Below the pieces are notes generated by a model. It searched no databases and was not told the DNA's origin. It was given only the letters and a program-made list of their open reading frames with translations. Below are positions 7,496 to 17,121 of a stretch of 44,542 bases of DNA, one piece after another. The position numbers and the translations under genes were made by a program. The stretch comes from Saprospiraceae bacterium (GTDB lineage Bacteria > Bacteroidota > Bacteroidia > Chitinophagales > Saprospiraceae), in assembly GCA_020629935.1 (NCBI GenBank), contig JAHDCJ010000006.1:34375-78916 (forward strand), in the 5' to 3' direction. Positions within the stretch are counted from its first letter, which is position 1, and each line of letters begins with the position of its first letter.

Positions 7496-9406
7496 TTAGT
7501 TTTTCTTTTCTAATCCATCCATGGGTAAGGGGATTTGCCCTTCGTTTTGTTTTAGTTTTTGAATATCCCATTCATAAAGAATTAAATCGTTTTCTTGATT
7601 TATTTTATTTAATTGAAGACGATTCACTACATTTTTGCCTTCTATTAGTACTTCTTTTGCTGGAGATGATTCTACTACAGGTACGTTTCGATCATCCATG
7701 CTTTGAACCACAAGAATGGGTTTGTTGCTGAGTTTTTGGAGTAACAGAGGATCTATTTTTCCTCCTATAAAAATAGAAAAAAGGGCTTGTGCATGCGCTT
7801 TAGGCAAACGAGTACTTCTTGTGGAGAATAATGGAAGGTTACTTACTATGGCTAATTGAAAAGAAAATGTAGTCCAAGGCTCCAAAGGGTCAATACTAAA
7901 TCCAAGCTCTCCAGTATCTGTATAATAAAAAGGAACCACCAATAAGGCTTGGTAATCGGCGGTGTTGATTCCATTAAGCAGTTTTTTTGCGGTCTTTTTT
8001 TCTGCTTCAATGCTTAATACATTGACTTTGCCCGATTGATAAAAGTAACGTATCGAATCTATACTATCGATACTCAACAAAAGGAGAAGACCTAGGCTAA
8101 GGCCATAAAAGCGTTGACGATTATTGTGGCGTCTTAGATAATGATTTAAAAGGTAAAGAATAAGAAAGTTAAATCCCCAGAAAAATACCCAGTTGAATCG
8201 AGCAATACATCTAAATTGAGTGATTCGATCGGAGAGTTTAGATAAATAATAAAAAGGACTAAGAACGTTGTCAAAAGCCAATTTTTGATTGAATAATTTG
8301 GCATAATCGCCCAATGAAATGATTAAGCAAAGTGTAGTGGCTAACACTAGAATAAGCACCACCTTGCCTTCTTTAGTTTGTTTGAAATAACTCGACCAAA
8401 TTTTCCGTTTTTGTTTTTTTATTAAAAAAAGCACTAAAAAAAACAGAAAGCCCCACAAACTAAATAGCCCTAAATAACTCTTCGATTCATAATGAAATCC
8501 AATGGTAGATTTTAGAGGGAAAGGAATTGTGTTGAATGCGTTTGAAGTATAAAGCGCATCTGGATTAAGATTGAATGGAGACCAATTGTATCCGCTTCCT
8601 GTAGTTCTTCGAAGCTCTAAATAAGAATCTGTAGAAGAAATGACTCCTGTAGTAATGGCTACAGAAATTAAGGGAATGGTTAATGCTGACAAAAGGAATG
8701 GCCAGTACGTTTTCCAATTTTTTCTTTCGAAAAGAAACCAAAAAAAATAAAAACCGCCAATCAGAAAACTTAAGATAACGAGATAATAAAGATGAGAGAA
8801 TGCCGCAAATAAAACAAGTACAATAAGAAGGAACTGCTTAAATATAAAATGCTTTTTCTTCGTAGGAAATAAATCTACACTACGAATTAAAAGATACATT
8901 GTGGCTAGAAAAATCCAAGCGAAAGATAAATTCATATGCCCTTCTATTCGATGAATTTGTGGATGAATCCAAGGTAAGGTCAAGGAGGCTATGGTGGTAA
9001 TCCAAAGTGAAATTTTAAAACGATTTAAAATGAGAAAAATAAAAATACTCGAAAATAAAAAGCCTAAAAGAATGAAACCATTAAAAAATGAAATGGCTTG
9101 ATTGGATATATCAAAAACATGAATAGAAAACCAACGCATGGCAATAGCCAATGTAGGTGTGTTGTCTGTGTAATAAATAGATTCGCCAAAAGGATAATTG
9201 ATTTGACTTAACGTGGTATAAGGAATATGATCTGCTTGATGTAAGTAACGATCAAAATGGAAATAGTTTTTTAATCCATCATATTGATTCGCTAAAAGAA
9301 ATTGATCTGCTTGAAAAATAAAATTTTGGAATACAATTATAGTTATGATTAATTGTACAACAATTAATCCCCCAAAAAACCATGATGTGCGAAAAGATCG
9401 TTCCAC
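7496..9406 (-). CDS. Large multi-pass membrane protein, GT-C glycosyltransferase-like, function unknown
   Basis: This 636-residue protein has around ten or more hydrophobic segments in its first two thirds, then a soluble C-terminal region of about 160 residues with two short beta-rich stretches (YQALLVVPFYYTDTG, KPILVVQSMDDRN). The layout resembles GT-C membrane glycosyltransferases: a first helix, an extracytoplasmic loop with YDGLKNYFHF, a second loop with EGHMNLSFAW, and a terminal periplasmic domain. No catalytic motif is certain, so this is only a fold-level suggestion. The start is GTG, with an in-frame stop 11 codons upstream and no better start. It is followed after 112 bp by the MacB-type permease; a functional link is not evident. 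Confidence 0.7.
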   Translation of the reverse strand: MERSFRTSWFFGGLIVVQLIITIIVFQNFIFQADQFLLANQYDGLKNYFHFDRYLHQADHIPYTTLSQINYPFGESIYYTDNTPTLAIAMRWFSIHVFDISNQAISFFNGFILLGFLFSSIFIFLILNRFKISLWITTIASLTLPWIHPQIHRIEGHMNLSFAWIFLATMYLLIRSVDLFPTKKKHFIFKQFLLIVLVLFAAFSHLYYLVILSFLIGGFYFFWFLFERKNWKTYWPFLLSALTIPLISVAITTGVISSTDSYLELRRTTGSGYNWSPFNLNPDALYTSNAFNTIPFPLKSTIGFHYESKSYLGLFSLWGFLFFLVLFLIKKQKRKIWSSYFKQTKEGKVVLILVLATTLCLIISLGDYAKLFNQKLAFDNVLSPFYYLSKLSDRITQFRCIARFNWVFFWGFNFLILYLLNHYLRRHNNRQRFYGLSLGLLLLLSIDSIDSIRYFYQSGKVNVLSIEAEKKTAKKLLNGINTADYQALLVVPFYYTDTGELGFSIDPLEPWTTFSFQLAIVSNLPLFSTRSTRLPKAHAQALFSIFIGGKIDPLLLQKLSNKPILVVQSMDDRNVPVVESSPAKEVLIEGKNVVNRLQLNKINQENDLILYEWDIQKLKQNEGQIPLPMDGLEKKN

Positions 9407-9459
9407 GAAATATGGTTTAAAATATCAAATTAAACAGGAAGTGAATATTGGGAAAATAA

Positions 9460-9487
9460 AAAAGCCGGAAAATTATTTCCGGCTTTT
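9460..9487 (-). terminator. Intrinsic terminator of the tRNA-Gln gene
   Basis: The arms at 9460-9471 and 9476-9487 form a 12-bp stem containing GCCGGAAA/TTTCCGGC with a 4-base loop; in the leftward transcript it ends in a run of U. It starts 4 bp after the tRNA 3' end and separates the tRNA from the downstream membrane protein gene. The flanking A and T runs make it potentially bidirectional. Confidence 0.8.
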
Positions 9488-9490
9488 AAG

Positions 9491-9562
9491 TTGGCCCACA
9501 AGGACTCGAACCTTGAATGGCAGAACCAAAAACTGCTGTGTTACCAATTACACCATGGGCCA
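9491..9562 (-). tRNA. tRNA-Gln (anticodon UUG)
   Basis: Read on the minus strand, the 72 bases fold as a tRNA. The acceptor stem TGGCCCA pairs with TGGGCCA, with A as discriminator. The D arm is GTGT/ACAC with a GG-containing loop. The anticodon stem starts GCAG/CTGC and its loop TTTTGGT gives anticodon TTG (Gln, CAA codons). The T arm is AAGG-TTCGAGT-CCTT with the invariant TTCGA. CCA is not encoded. The closing 31-39 pair of the anticodon stem is T-T rather than Watson-Crick, a small oddity. An intrinsic terminator follows directly. Confidence 0.95.
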
Positions 9563-9699
9563 ATCCATGTATCTTTTTCAAGATGGCCACAAATATAGAA
9601 CGTTTTTATTGTTTTGTAAAGTTCCACAGCAATATTTTTTCTTTTTTTTTATAAAAAAGTATGATTTGTATGTTTAGATTGGTTAATCTGTTGTTAAAC

Positions 9700-9731
9700 T
9701 TGCCGATAATACTGACATTTTGTTATTTTTG
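9700..9731 (+). promoter_or_regulatory. Promoter of the DUF2723/GT117 gene
   Basis: TTG at 9700-9702 and TATTTTTG at 9724-9731 with a 21-bp spacer match the Bacteroidota -33 and TAnnTTTG -7 elements. Transcription should start near 9738, giving a 16-base leader before the ATG at 9754. The promoter therefore lies inside the longer reading frame that begins at 9661 and argues against that upstream ATG. Confidence 0.65.
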
Positions 9732-9753
9732 CAGGATTGGAAAAAAAGTACAT

Positions 9754-12700
9754 ATGAAATCATTTAGCGATTTACGAAATATTACGGGTTGGATTGTTTT
9801 TGCAATAGCAACCACTGTTTATGCTTTGACCGCCGAACCTACAGGAAGTTTGTGGGATTGTGGAGAGTTTATTACGGGTGCATACAAACTAGAAGTGGTC
9901 CACCCTCCAGGGGCGCCTCTCTTTATGCTTATTGGTCGAATGTTTACTTTCGTAGCGGATGCCTTGTTTGAAGATCCTGCCATGATTGCTTATTCGATTA
10001 ATTTACTTTCAGGTATTTGTACGGCATTCCTAGCCATGTTTGTTTGTTGGTCTACGATTCGATTATCTTCATTGGCTATGACAGGAAGAAACGAGGAGTT
10101 GGATCAAGGACAAGGATATGCTGCTCTTGGAAGTGGTTTAGTGGCTGGTTTAGCCACCACCTTTTGTTCTTCGGTTTGGTTTTCAGCGGTAGAAGGAGAG
10201 GTTTATGCCATGTCGAGTTTCTTTACGGGGCTTGTAGTTTGGGCAGTAGTCAAATGGTTTACAATTCCAGATACTAAAGATTCGGACCGTTGGTTGATTT
10301 TTGCTTTATTTATGGTTGCCTTATCTATTGGTGTCCACTTATTGAGTTTGTTGACGATTCCTGCATTTTCTTTATTGTATTATATTAAAAAGACAGAAGA
10401 GCCAACCTTTAAAGGTATTGCACTTTCTCTAATTGCTGGTGTTGCAATCTTTGCTATTGGAATTCAATTTTTATTGATTAAACTTATTCCAAAAATTGCT
10501 CAGGGCTTTGACTATTTCTTTGTAAATTCTTTAGGCATGCCATTTAATAGTGGCTTAGTGGTCTATTTCCTTTTGTTATTTGCAGTGGTAGCTTTTGGTA
10601 TCTATTATGCACATAAGAATCAGCAAGCATTGGCCCAAAAGTTATTGGTCTGTTTTGCGATGCTATTATTTGGATTCTCAACTTATGGAGTAATCATTAT
10701 TCGTGCGAATGCAAATACGCCGATTAACATGAATAATCCAAGTGATGCGTTTAGCTTAATCCCATACCTTAATCGGGAACAATATGGAAGTCGAGATTTA
10801 TTGAAAGGCCCACACTTTGAAGCTAGACCAGAAAGCGTTAAGAAAACGAAAAAATATGGACGTAAGGGAGATCGATATGAAGTGATTGATGAAAAATTAT
10901 CTTACGTGTTCCGATCCGAGGATAAAATGCTATTTCCTCGAATGGGAGATTATAATGACCCACGGCCTGCACAATATAAACGTTGGATGGGACTAAGTGA
11001 TTCTAAACCCCTGCCCCCAGGAAGGCCATCTCAAATGGACAATATTTCCTTCTTTGTAAATTATCAACTTAAATGGATGTATTGGCGTTATTTTATGTGG
11101 AATTTCTCGGGACGCCAAAACGGATCACAAGGTTATTATAGCTCGGATGTGAAAAACGGAAACTGGGTGTCTGGTATCGGTTTTATAGATAATATGCGAC
11201 TTTATAATATGAGCGAAGTCCCAGAGTCTATGGCCGAGCATGAAGCTTGGAACAAATATTATATGCTGCCTTTTATATTTGGATTGATAGGCATGTTCTT
11301 TCATTTTAGGAAAAGAAAATATGATGCACTTGCTGTTTTAGTGTTGTTCTTTATGACGGGGATTGCCATTGTAATATATTCCAATCAACCCCCCAATGAA
11401 CCGAGGGAACGGGACTATGTATTAGCCGCTTCCTTCTTTACCTATTGTATGTGGATTGGTATGGCTGTTCCTGCTTTTTATGAAATATTTAAAAAATATA
11501 TTGCAGGGGCTGCTGCTCCAGTGGCTACGGCATTAGTCCTTATTGCTCCCCTATTAATGGGTACTCAAAACTGGGATGATCATAGTCGAGCGAAACATAC
11601 TGGAGCTAGAGATTATGCCACAAACTTCTTAGAGTCTTGTGCCAAAGATGCGATTGTTTTTACACACGGTGATAATGATACTTATCCGCTTTGGTATGCA
11701 CAAGAGGTGGAAAATATTCGAACCGATGTGCGGGTGGTGAATTTAAGTTTACTTGCCGTAGATTGGTATATTGATCAACTCCAACGAAAAACCAATGAGT
11801 CGCCTGCGATAAAAATGATGATGGATCCTGAAGATTATCGAGGGAATATCAGAAACTCGTTATTACATAATCCAATTGATGGAGATAAGCCTTTAGATAT
11901 TCGCCAAGTAGTGAAATTTATGAGTGAAGATCATCCATTTCAATTACAAGGTGGAGAAACAACGCCGAGTTGTATTCCTACCAAAAACATGGTCATTACC
12001 GTAGACAAGAAAAAAGTCATGTCTAATGGAACCATCACTGAAGTAGATACAGGGCAAGTAGTGGATTACATCGCATTTAATACCGATAATATTCACTGGT
12101 ATGATAATGGACGTATCCGTCAGGAAAATGAAATTCGTCGGAAAAAAGGACAAAAATTGATGCCATTAAAAGAGAAGTCTAGGTTTATTAAAGACGAATT
12201 GGCTATGCTTGATATCATTGCCTCGAATATATGGGATCGTCCAATTTATTATGCAGTAACGTGCCGACCAGAAAAATTATTAGGATTACACAATTACTTA
12301 CAATTAGAAGGATTAGCATTGCGTATTGTACCTAAACGAACATCAGGTGATATGTCTTATGGAGATATGCCAATCGGACAAGGAGCAGTACATACTGACT
12401 TGATGTATGATAATGTGATGAATAAATTTAAATGGGGAGGTTTTGATGAGCATGATATGTTTGTCGATCATAGTTATATGCCAAGTGTAACGAGTGTACG
12501 TTTTGCGATGCTTCGTTTGTCGCAAGCACTCATTGCAGAAGGAGATAAAAAACGAGCAACTGAAGTTATTGAAAAATACTTTAAGTCGTTTCCGCATAAA
12601 AATTTCCCTTATGATTTTAATGCTTGGTACATGATTTCTGAACTAGATGAAATGGGCGCTTATGATAATGCCAAAACGCATATTAAAATCTTAGCTAAAG

Positions 12701-12930
12701 AAACAGTAGATCATTTGCGATTTTATAATACGCTTTCTTTTGAAGATAGAGAAGGAGCATTTAAAAGCGATATGCAGCGATCACAACGAATTATGGTTGA
12801 AGTGTTAGCGGTCATTCAAAAACCAGGGTACTCTGATATTAAAGCGGAGATGGAAGCCATGTTTGCGCCTTATTCTAGTAGTCTTCCTCCAATGCCTACA
12901 GACGAAAATGTAGAACCGATTGATGACTAA
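9754..12930 (+). CDS. DUF2723 / GT117 (TMEM260-like) membrane glycosyltransferase
   Basis: A 1058-residue inner-membrane protein of the DUF2723 family, related to human TMEM260 (CAZy GT117), an O-mannosyltransferase. Bacteroidota encode these widely and glycosylate many exported proteins, so a role in protein or lipid glycosylation is plausible but unproven here. The family signature is clear at the N-terminus: SLWDCGEFITGAYKLEVVHPPGAPLF, with the acidic Asp-Cys-Gly-Glu motif after the first helix. About ten further helices follow up to residue 600, with NEPRERDYVLAASF between the last ones. A soluble C-terminal domain of about 420 residues contains FTHGDNDTYPLWYAQEV and IWDRPIYYAVTC. The start at 9754 is chosen over an in-frame ATG at 9661 because the promoter elements lie between them and the protein then begins just before its first helix. 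Confidence 0.9.
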   Translation: MKSFSDLRNITGWIVFAIATTVYALTAEPTGSLWDCGEFITGAYKLEVVHPPGAPLFMLIGRMFTFVADALFEDPAMIAYSINLLSGICTAFLAMFVCWSTIRLSSLAMTGRNEELDQGQGYAALGSGLVAGLATTFCSSVWFSAVEGEVYAMSSFFTGLVVWAVVKWFTIPDTKDSDRWLIFALFMVALSIGVHLLSLLTIPAFSLLYYIKKTEEPTFKGIALSLIAGVAIFAIGIQFLLIKLIPKIAQGFDYFFVNSLGMPFNSGLVVYFLLLFAVVAFGIYYAHKNQQALAQKLLVCFAMLLFGFSTYGVIIIRANANTPINMNNPSDAFSLIPYLNREQYGSRDLLKGPHFEARPESVKKTKKYGRKGDRYEVIDEKLSYVFRSEDKMLFPRMGDYNDPRPAQYKRWMGLSDSKPLPPGRPSQMDNISFFVNYQLKWMYWRYFMWNFSGRQNGSQGYYSSDVKNGNWVSGIGFIDNMRLYNMSEVPESMAEHEAWNKYYMLPFIFGLIGMFFHFRKRKYDALAVLVLFFMTGIAIVIYSNQPPNEPRERDYVLAASFFTYCMWIGMAVPAFYEIFKKYIAGAAAPVATALVLIAPLLMGTQNWDDHSRAKHTGARDYATNFLESCAKDAIVFTHGDNDTYPLWYAQEVENIRTDVRVVNLSLLAVDWYIDQLQRKTNESPAIKMMMDPEDYRGNIRNSLLHNPIDGDKPLDIRQVVKFMSEDHPFQLQGGETTPSCIPTKNMVITVDKKKVMSNGTITEVDTGQVVDYIAFNTDNIHWYDNGRIRQENEIRRKKGQKLMPLKEKSRFIKDELAMLDIIASNIWDRPIYYAVTCRPEKLLGLHNYLQLEGLALRIVPKRTSGDMSYGDMPIGQGAVHTDLMYDNVMNKFKWGGFDEHDMFVDHSYMPSVTSVRFAMLRLSQALIAEGDKKRATEVIEKYFKSFPHKNFPYDFNAWYMISELDEMGAYDNAKTHIKILAKETVDHLRFYNTLSFEDREGAFKSDMQRSQRIMVEVLAVIQKPGYSDIKAEMEAMFAPYSSSLPPMPTDENVEPIDD

Positions 12931-12962
12931 TCTTAGGATGATTTAAATAAAAAATAAAATTT

Positions 12963-13004
12963 AAGCAGGAACGTTTCATGAGATTCGTTCCTGTTTGTAT
13001 TTTT
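12963..13004 (+). terminator. Intrinsic terminator after the GT117 gene
   Basis: Arms 12963-12973 and 12986-12996 (core CAGGAACG/CGTTCCTG) enclose a 12-base loop and are followed by TTTGTATTTTT. The hairpin sits 32 bp past the GT117 stop and 13 bp before the rpiB start. It overlaps an upstream in-frame ATG at 12978, so that codon is not used for rpiB. Confidence 0.75.
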
Positions 13005-13016
13005 ACAAAAAAAAAT

Positions 13017-13451
13017 ATGAAAATAGCAATTGGTTGTGATCACGCAGGCTTTCCTTATAAACAAGCCATTATTGAACAAATTGAAAAATTAGATGCTAAA
13101 GTCTTAGATCAAGGAACACACTCTCTGGATTCGGTAGATTATCCTGATTTTGTACATCCTGTGGCCGAATTAGTAGAAACAGGAAAAGCAGATTTTGGAG
13201 TTTTGATTTGTGGTAGTGGCAATGGAGTAGCCATGACTGCCAATAAACATGAAGATATTCGAGCGGCCTTATGTTGGACACCAGAATTGTCTGCTTTAGC
13301 TAGACAACACAACAACGCAAATGTCATTGCAATCCCTGCTCGATTTGTAGAAAAAAGTATAGCAAAAAAAATGGTAGAAATCTTCATGGAAACTGAATTT
13401 GAGGGAGGAAGACATGGTAGACGAGTAGACAAAATGAAATGGTCGAAATAG
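13017..13451 (+). CDS. rpiB: Ribose-5-phosphate isomerase B
   Basis: RpiB interconverts ribose-5-phosphate and ribulose-5-phosphate in the pentose phosphate pathway; it is cytosolic. The ATG at 13017 gives 144 residues, the normal length for the family, starting MKIAIGCDHAGFPYKQ, where the Asp-His pair binds the sugar phosphate. The active-site CGSGNGVAMTANK segment contains the conserved catalytic cysteine and anion-binding glycines, and GGRHGRRVDKM closes the protein as in other RpiB. An alternative ATG at 12978 would add 13 residues from inside a terminator hairpin and is rejected. No partner gene is adjacent. Confidence 0.95.
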   Translation: MKIAIGCDHAGFPYKQAIIEQIEKLDAKVLDQGTHSLDSVDYPDFVHPVAELVETGKADFGVLICGSGNGVAMTANKHEDIRAALCWTPELSALARQHNNANVIAIPARFVEKSIAKKMVEIFMETEFEGGRHGRRVDKMKWSK

Positions 13452-13603
13452 AAATTGCGGATTAATTTTTTTAAAATAAGAAGCGGTTTAAAACTATAAT
13501 GTGCCTCTAGACAGGAAGCAGCTTTTAAAATATCATCTATAGATTAAGACCGAAAATTTTCTTATTCTTTATGTTTCTTTACCTAAAAGTATTATTTTCA
13601 AAA

Positions 13604-15448
13604 ATGAAATATTTTATAACCTTACTTCTTATCACTTTCTGCCTTAGCGCCCAAGCTCAACGTACTAAAATTGACACGATAGTAGCAGAGGTAACATATT
13701 ATGATACGATTGTAACTGTTCAAGTTATCAAGCGGACAAAGTACGATACGACCTTTATAAAGAAAATTTATAAAACAGCAGATCCGAAGAAAAAAATTAT
13801 TAAAGACACGACTAAGGATGGGAATTCGGGGAATAAAAAACCACCTATGCCCGTAGCAGAAAATGTAGAGGAAGCCGCTCCTTCTTCTCCTTCACTTCCT
13901 AAAGCAACGGAAGAAAGTTTACCGCCAGATATAGATACTCCTACTAAACATGCCTTAAGTATTTCAGCGAAGGAACTTCGGTTTCATTTAGAAAAATTAG
14001 CCTCTCCTTTTTATGAAGGAAGGGAAACGGGTAAGCCTGGACAGCGGCGAGCGGCAGACTATATTGCTAAAGCATTTGCTTCCTATGGTTTGCCCGGTAT
14101 CGGATTAGAAGGTTCCTATTTACAAAACGTACCCTTAATCTCTGAGACATGGGAAGATATAGGTATTAAGGTCAATGATAAAGAGTTTGAATACTTAGAA
14201 GATTTTTACTGTTTTGTAAAATCAAATCGGACTCGGGCGATGACCGAACGCGATGAGGTAGTCTTTTTAGGTTATGGAATTGATGATGAGGAGTATAGCG
14301 ATTATGAAGGCGTAGATGTACAAGGTAAAGTGGTATTGATTTATCAAGGTGAGCCAATGAATAAGGATAGTGTTTCTTATTTAACAGGAACTAAAGAATA
14401 TTCGGATTGGACTTACAAATGGGAAAAAAAATTAGAAGTAGCGAAGAAAAGAGGAGTTCGAACAGTGTTGTTTATTGAGCGAAACATTCCTTTTTTCGTT
14501 AGTAGATACTCTTATTTTCTTACGCAGCCTTACATCCGTGTTGCTGCTCAAGATCCCGCGAAAGGCTATGTGAATAGTTGTTATATTTCTACCAAAATGG
14601 CGAAAGAAATTATTGGTAATAAATTTAGCAAAGTGGTGGCGATGCGCGATAAAATCAATAGCACAGGAAAACCGCAGGCGCTTAAAATGAAATGTAAAAT
14701 TCAAATTCGCCAAAAGGAAAATAAAGAAAAAGTAGATGGTTCGAATGTATTGGGATATATTGAAGGAACAGATCCCGACTTAAAAAAAGAACATGTGATT
14801 GTTACTGCACATTATGATCATCTTGGGAAAAAAGGAGATGATATTTATTTTGGTGCAGATGATAATGCTTCTGGTACTTCTGCGGTATTAGAAATCGCTC
14901 AAGCTTTTGCCAATGCAAAAAAAGAAGGAGAAGGCCCCAAAAGAAGTATCTTAGTCATGGCCGTTTCTGGTGAAGAAAAAGGCTTGTTGGGATCAGCTTA
15001 CTATGTAGACCAACCAGTATTGCCATTAGAAAATGCAGTAGCTAATTTAAATGTAGATATGATTGGTCGTATTGATAAATTTCATCCCAATGATCCCAAT
15101 TATGTGTATGTTATCGGTGCAGATCGTTTAAGTTCTGAATTGCATGAAATTAATGAATCGATGAATAAAAAATACATGCAGCTTAAATTAGATTATAAGT
15201 ATAATGCAAAAGATGATCCCAATCAATTTTATACCCGATCCGATCATTATAATTTTGCCAAAAAAGGAATTCCTGCTGCTTTTTATTTCAATGGAACGCA
15301 TAAAGACTATCATCAGCCTTCTGATACCCCAGATAAAATTGATTATGAAAAAATGGAGCGTATTACTCGCTTAATCTTTTATACGGCTTGGGATCTTTCT
15401 AATCGAACCGATCGAATTAAAGTAGATCAACCTCAAGAAGGGAAATAG
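13604..15448 (+). CDS. Secreted M28 family metallopeptidase
   Basis: A 614-residue exported zinc peptidase of family M28 (aminopeptidase Y/PSMA type). Starting at ATG 13604 yields a clean signal peptide ending in LSAQAQ; the frame upstream to 13571 would bury it. A low-complexity Pro/Lys/Glu-rich linker (about 50-115) is followed by a domain containing a PA-like insertion (DEEYSDYEGVDVQGKVVLIYQG). The M28 catalytic core comes last: TAHYDHLG (His near 403), GADDNASGT (bridging Asp near 419), SGEEKGLLGS (catalytic Glu pair near 457), NVDMIGR, and the C-terminal HKDYHQPSDTPDKIDY supplying the last His ligand. All ligands are present, so it should be active, probably in peptide scavenging. No T9SS tail is seen, so it is likely periplasmic. 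Confidence 0.92.
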   Translation: MKYFITLLLITFCLSAQAQRTKIDTIVAEVTYYDTIVTVQVIKRTKYDTTFIKKIYKTADPKKKIIKDTTKDGNSGNKKPPMPVAENVEEAAPSSPSLPKATEESLPPDIDTPTKHALSISAKELRFHLEKLASPFYEGRETGKPGQRRAADYIAKAFASYGLPGIGLEGSYLQNVPLISETWEDIGIKVNDKEFEYLEDFYCFVKSNRTRAMTERDEVVFLGYGIDDEEYSDYEGVDVQGKVVLIYQGEPMNKDSVSYLTGTKEYSDWTYKWEKKLEVAKKRGVRTVLFIERNIPFFVSRYSYFLTQPYIRVAAQDPAKGYVNSCYISTKMAKEIIGNKFSKVVAMRDKINSTGKPQALKMKCKIQIRQKENKEKVDGSNVLGYIEGTDPDLKKEHVIVTAHYDHLGKKGDDIYFGADDNASGTSAVLEIAQAFANAKKEGEGPKRSILVMAVSGEEKGLLGSAYYVDQPVLPLENAVANLNVDMIGRIDKFHPNDPNYVYVIGADRLSSELHEINESMNKKYMQLKLDYKYNAKDDPNQFYTRSDHYNFAKKGIPAAFYFNGTHKDYHQPSDTPDKIDYEKMERITRLIFYTAWDLSNRTDRIKVDQPQEGK

Positions 15449-15550
15449 TATTTTCAAAAATCTTGATGTTTTCTTCAACTTCAAAGCTTAAAAAAAACAT
15501 TGGGTTTGATTCTCGTAAAATCATCTTTATTATTCTATATAACCACAATA

Positions 15551-15916
15551 TTAGAAGAAGAAAAGGGCCCATATCTTGGGCAAAAAAATAATTAATCCGA
15601 CAGTAACGGAGCCTAAAGTACAGAGTAACACCGCCCCTGCGGCTAAGTCTTTTGCTTGTCCCGCCAAAGGATGAGGATCTGGAGAAACTAGATCTGTAAG
15701 GCTTTCTATGGCTGTATTCATAGCCTCAGCCCCAAGAACAATGGCAAAGGAAAGGAAAAGCAAACACCATTCGGTAGCACTTAGCGAAAAGAGAAATCCA
15801 CAAATAACAACAATAAGTAAAACGACCAAATGAATTTTGGCATTGGGTTCGGATTTAAACATGGTAATAATACCATCAATCGCATATTTAAAACTACGGA
15901 TTCTATCCTTTAACAT
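15551..15916 (-). CDS. dgkA: Diacylglycerol kinase / undecaprenol kinase family (DgkA)
   Basis: A 121-residue integral membrane kinase of the DgkA family, which phosphorylates diacylglycerol or undecaprenol at the inner membrane and recycles lipids from envelope synthesis. Three hydrophobic helices are visible, along with the family signature GAEAMNTAIESLTDLVSPDP, which carries the catalytic and metal-binding Glu and Asn, followed by AKDLAAGAVLL. Substrate specificity cannot be told from sequence. Its ATG lies inside the 3' end of the upstream EEP-family gene (14-bp overlap), implying translational coupling. It converges on the M28 peptidase gene 102 bp away. Confidence 0.92.
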   Translation of the reverse strand: MLKDRIRSFKYAIDGIITMFKSEPNAKIHLVVLLIVVICGFLFSLSATEWCLLFLSFAIVLGAEAMNTAIESLTDLVSPDPHPLAGQAKDLAAGAVLLCTLGSVTVGLIIFLPKIWALFFF

Positions 15917-16874
15917 GGGGGAATTTAAACTGGAAAGTGGCTAAGATGCCTAAATGATTGGTTGTACTTCCTGCAATATTATCAAACTTTAAACATTGAA
16001 TAGCTTTGGAATAAAAGATATGGTCAAAAGGCGTTTCAAAAATACTAGAAGATTGAGGAGATAATATAGGATCAAAATCCCTCCGAGCACTAAGCAAACC
16101 CGTGGCATTTCTATAAGATTGGATTTCTTCTGACCAAGGTACTAAATTATAATCGCCGAAAGTGACAACGGGTCCTTCTATTCGATTCGTGTACGCGGCC
16201 ACTTTTTCTAGATGCAAACCTGCCTCGGCATAATCCGCAGAACTAAAAGGCGGAGTAATATGGGAGGAGATGAAAGAGAGGGCTCTTCCCGAAGAATCAA
16301 TTCGTATGCTACCCGTTATATTAGGGATTTCATTGAAATGAAACGTGTCAATTTTTTCAAAAGGATATTTTGAGTAAATAGCCAAACCATGAAAATCTAT
16401 ACGAACTACCGATTTACTATAAGGATATTTTTTAGTGATTCCTTGACTTAAAACCATGTCCCAATCTGGAGTGAGTTCTTGAATGGAGACCACATCAGCA
16501 TTCGTTTCAAGGATAGATTCTATGGTTCGCTCATAATCGCCTTCAGAAGAAGACACATTAATGTGAGCTATTTTAAGTTGTTGTTCTTGTGTAGGTTTTG
16601 GATAAAATGAACCAAAAAGATCATGGTCAAAAGAGTCTTGGAGAAAGGCTCCAATCAGCCCACAACAAATAAAACTCACATACATTAACCGAGTGTCTTT
16701 GACAAAAAGAAATAAAAACCCTAAAGCAAAATATATGTACATAATATGCACGGTATATTGAGTTCCTGTCTTAAACCAAATATGGTTGGGGGGAAACAAA
16801 CTCACAATAGTCCCAGCAATAATTACTAGGGAAAATAGGGCTTGAAGGGCTAAATATGTTTTGTTTTTTGACAT
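15903..16874 (-). CDS. Endonuclease/exonuclease/phosphatase (EEP) family membrane protein
   Basis: The C-terminal two thirds match the EEP (DNase I-like) fold: KIAHINVSSSEGD, ADVVSIQELTPDW (metal-binding Glu), a HFNEIPNITG stretch, VTFGDYNLVPWSEE (Asp/Asn pair) and a final GSTTNHLGILATF with the catalytic His. Three hydrophobic helices precede it, an arrangement common in Bacteroidota membrane-tethered EEP proteins of unknown substrate (nucleic acid or phosphoester). I chose ATG 16874 (323 residues) because it starts directly before the first helix and a TATCTTTG -7 box lies 9 bp upstream of it. The frame extends to an earlier ATG at 16958 (351 residues), which cannot be excluded. It overlaps dgkA by 14 bp. 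Confidence 0.82.
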   Translation of the reverse strand: MSKNKTYLALQALFSLVIIAGTIVSLFPPNHIWFKTGTQYTVHIMYIYFALGFLFLFVKDTRLMYVSFICCGLIGAFLQDSFDHDLFGSFYPKPTQEQQLKIAHINVSSSEGDYERTIESILETNADVVSIQELTPDWDMVLSQGITKKYPYSKSVVRIDFHGLAIYSKYPFEKIDTFHFNEIPNITGSIRIDSSGRALSFISSHITPPFSSADYAEAGLHLEKVAAYTNRIEGPVVTFGDYNLVPWSEEIQSYRNATGLLSARRDFDPILSPQSSSIFETPFDHIFYSKAIQCLKFDNIAGSTTNHLGILATFQFKFPHVKG

Positions 16875-17121
16875 GGAGTAATCCAAAGATAATATATTTT
16901 GCCCTTTTTCGACGTCTATTCCTTCTAAAAGTAACCCTTTTGCATTGCTTGAAGCCATTCTTTTGATTGAATTTTTCGAAATTTAAATGTAAAAGAGAAA
17001 ACTTCATTTTTTTTTAGAAAAATTAAACTCCTGTGACCAGTTGAAAACGTTGTTTATTTTTTCATGTCCCTAAATAGAATGGTGATACTAAGAAAAAAGT
17101 GATGTAGGAAAGTTCTAGCGT

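Noticed and set aside
7453-7731. Rightward 92-codon frame overlapping the end of the membrane protein gene
   Set aside because: It is a shadow of the coding strand with no family resemblance or start context.
9661-9753. N-terminal extension of the GT117 protein from ATG 9661
   Set aside because: The promoter elements at 9700-9731 lie inside it and the family starts just before the first helix at 9754.
12978-13016. N-terminal extension of RpiB from ATG 12978
   Set aside because: It lies in the loop of a terminator hairpin and adds residues not seen in the family.
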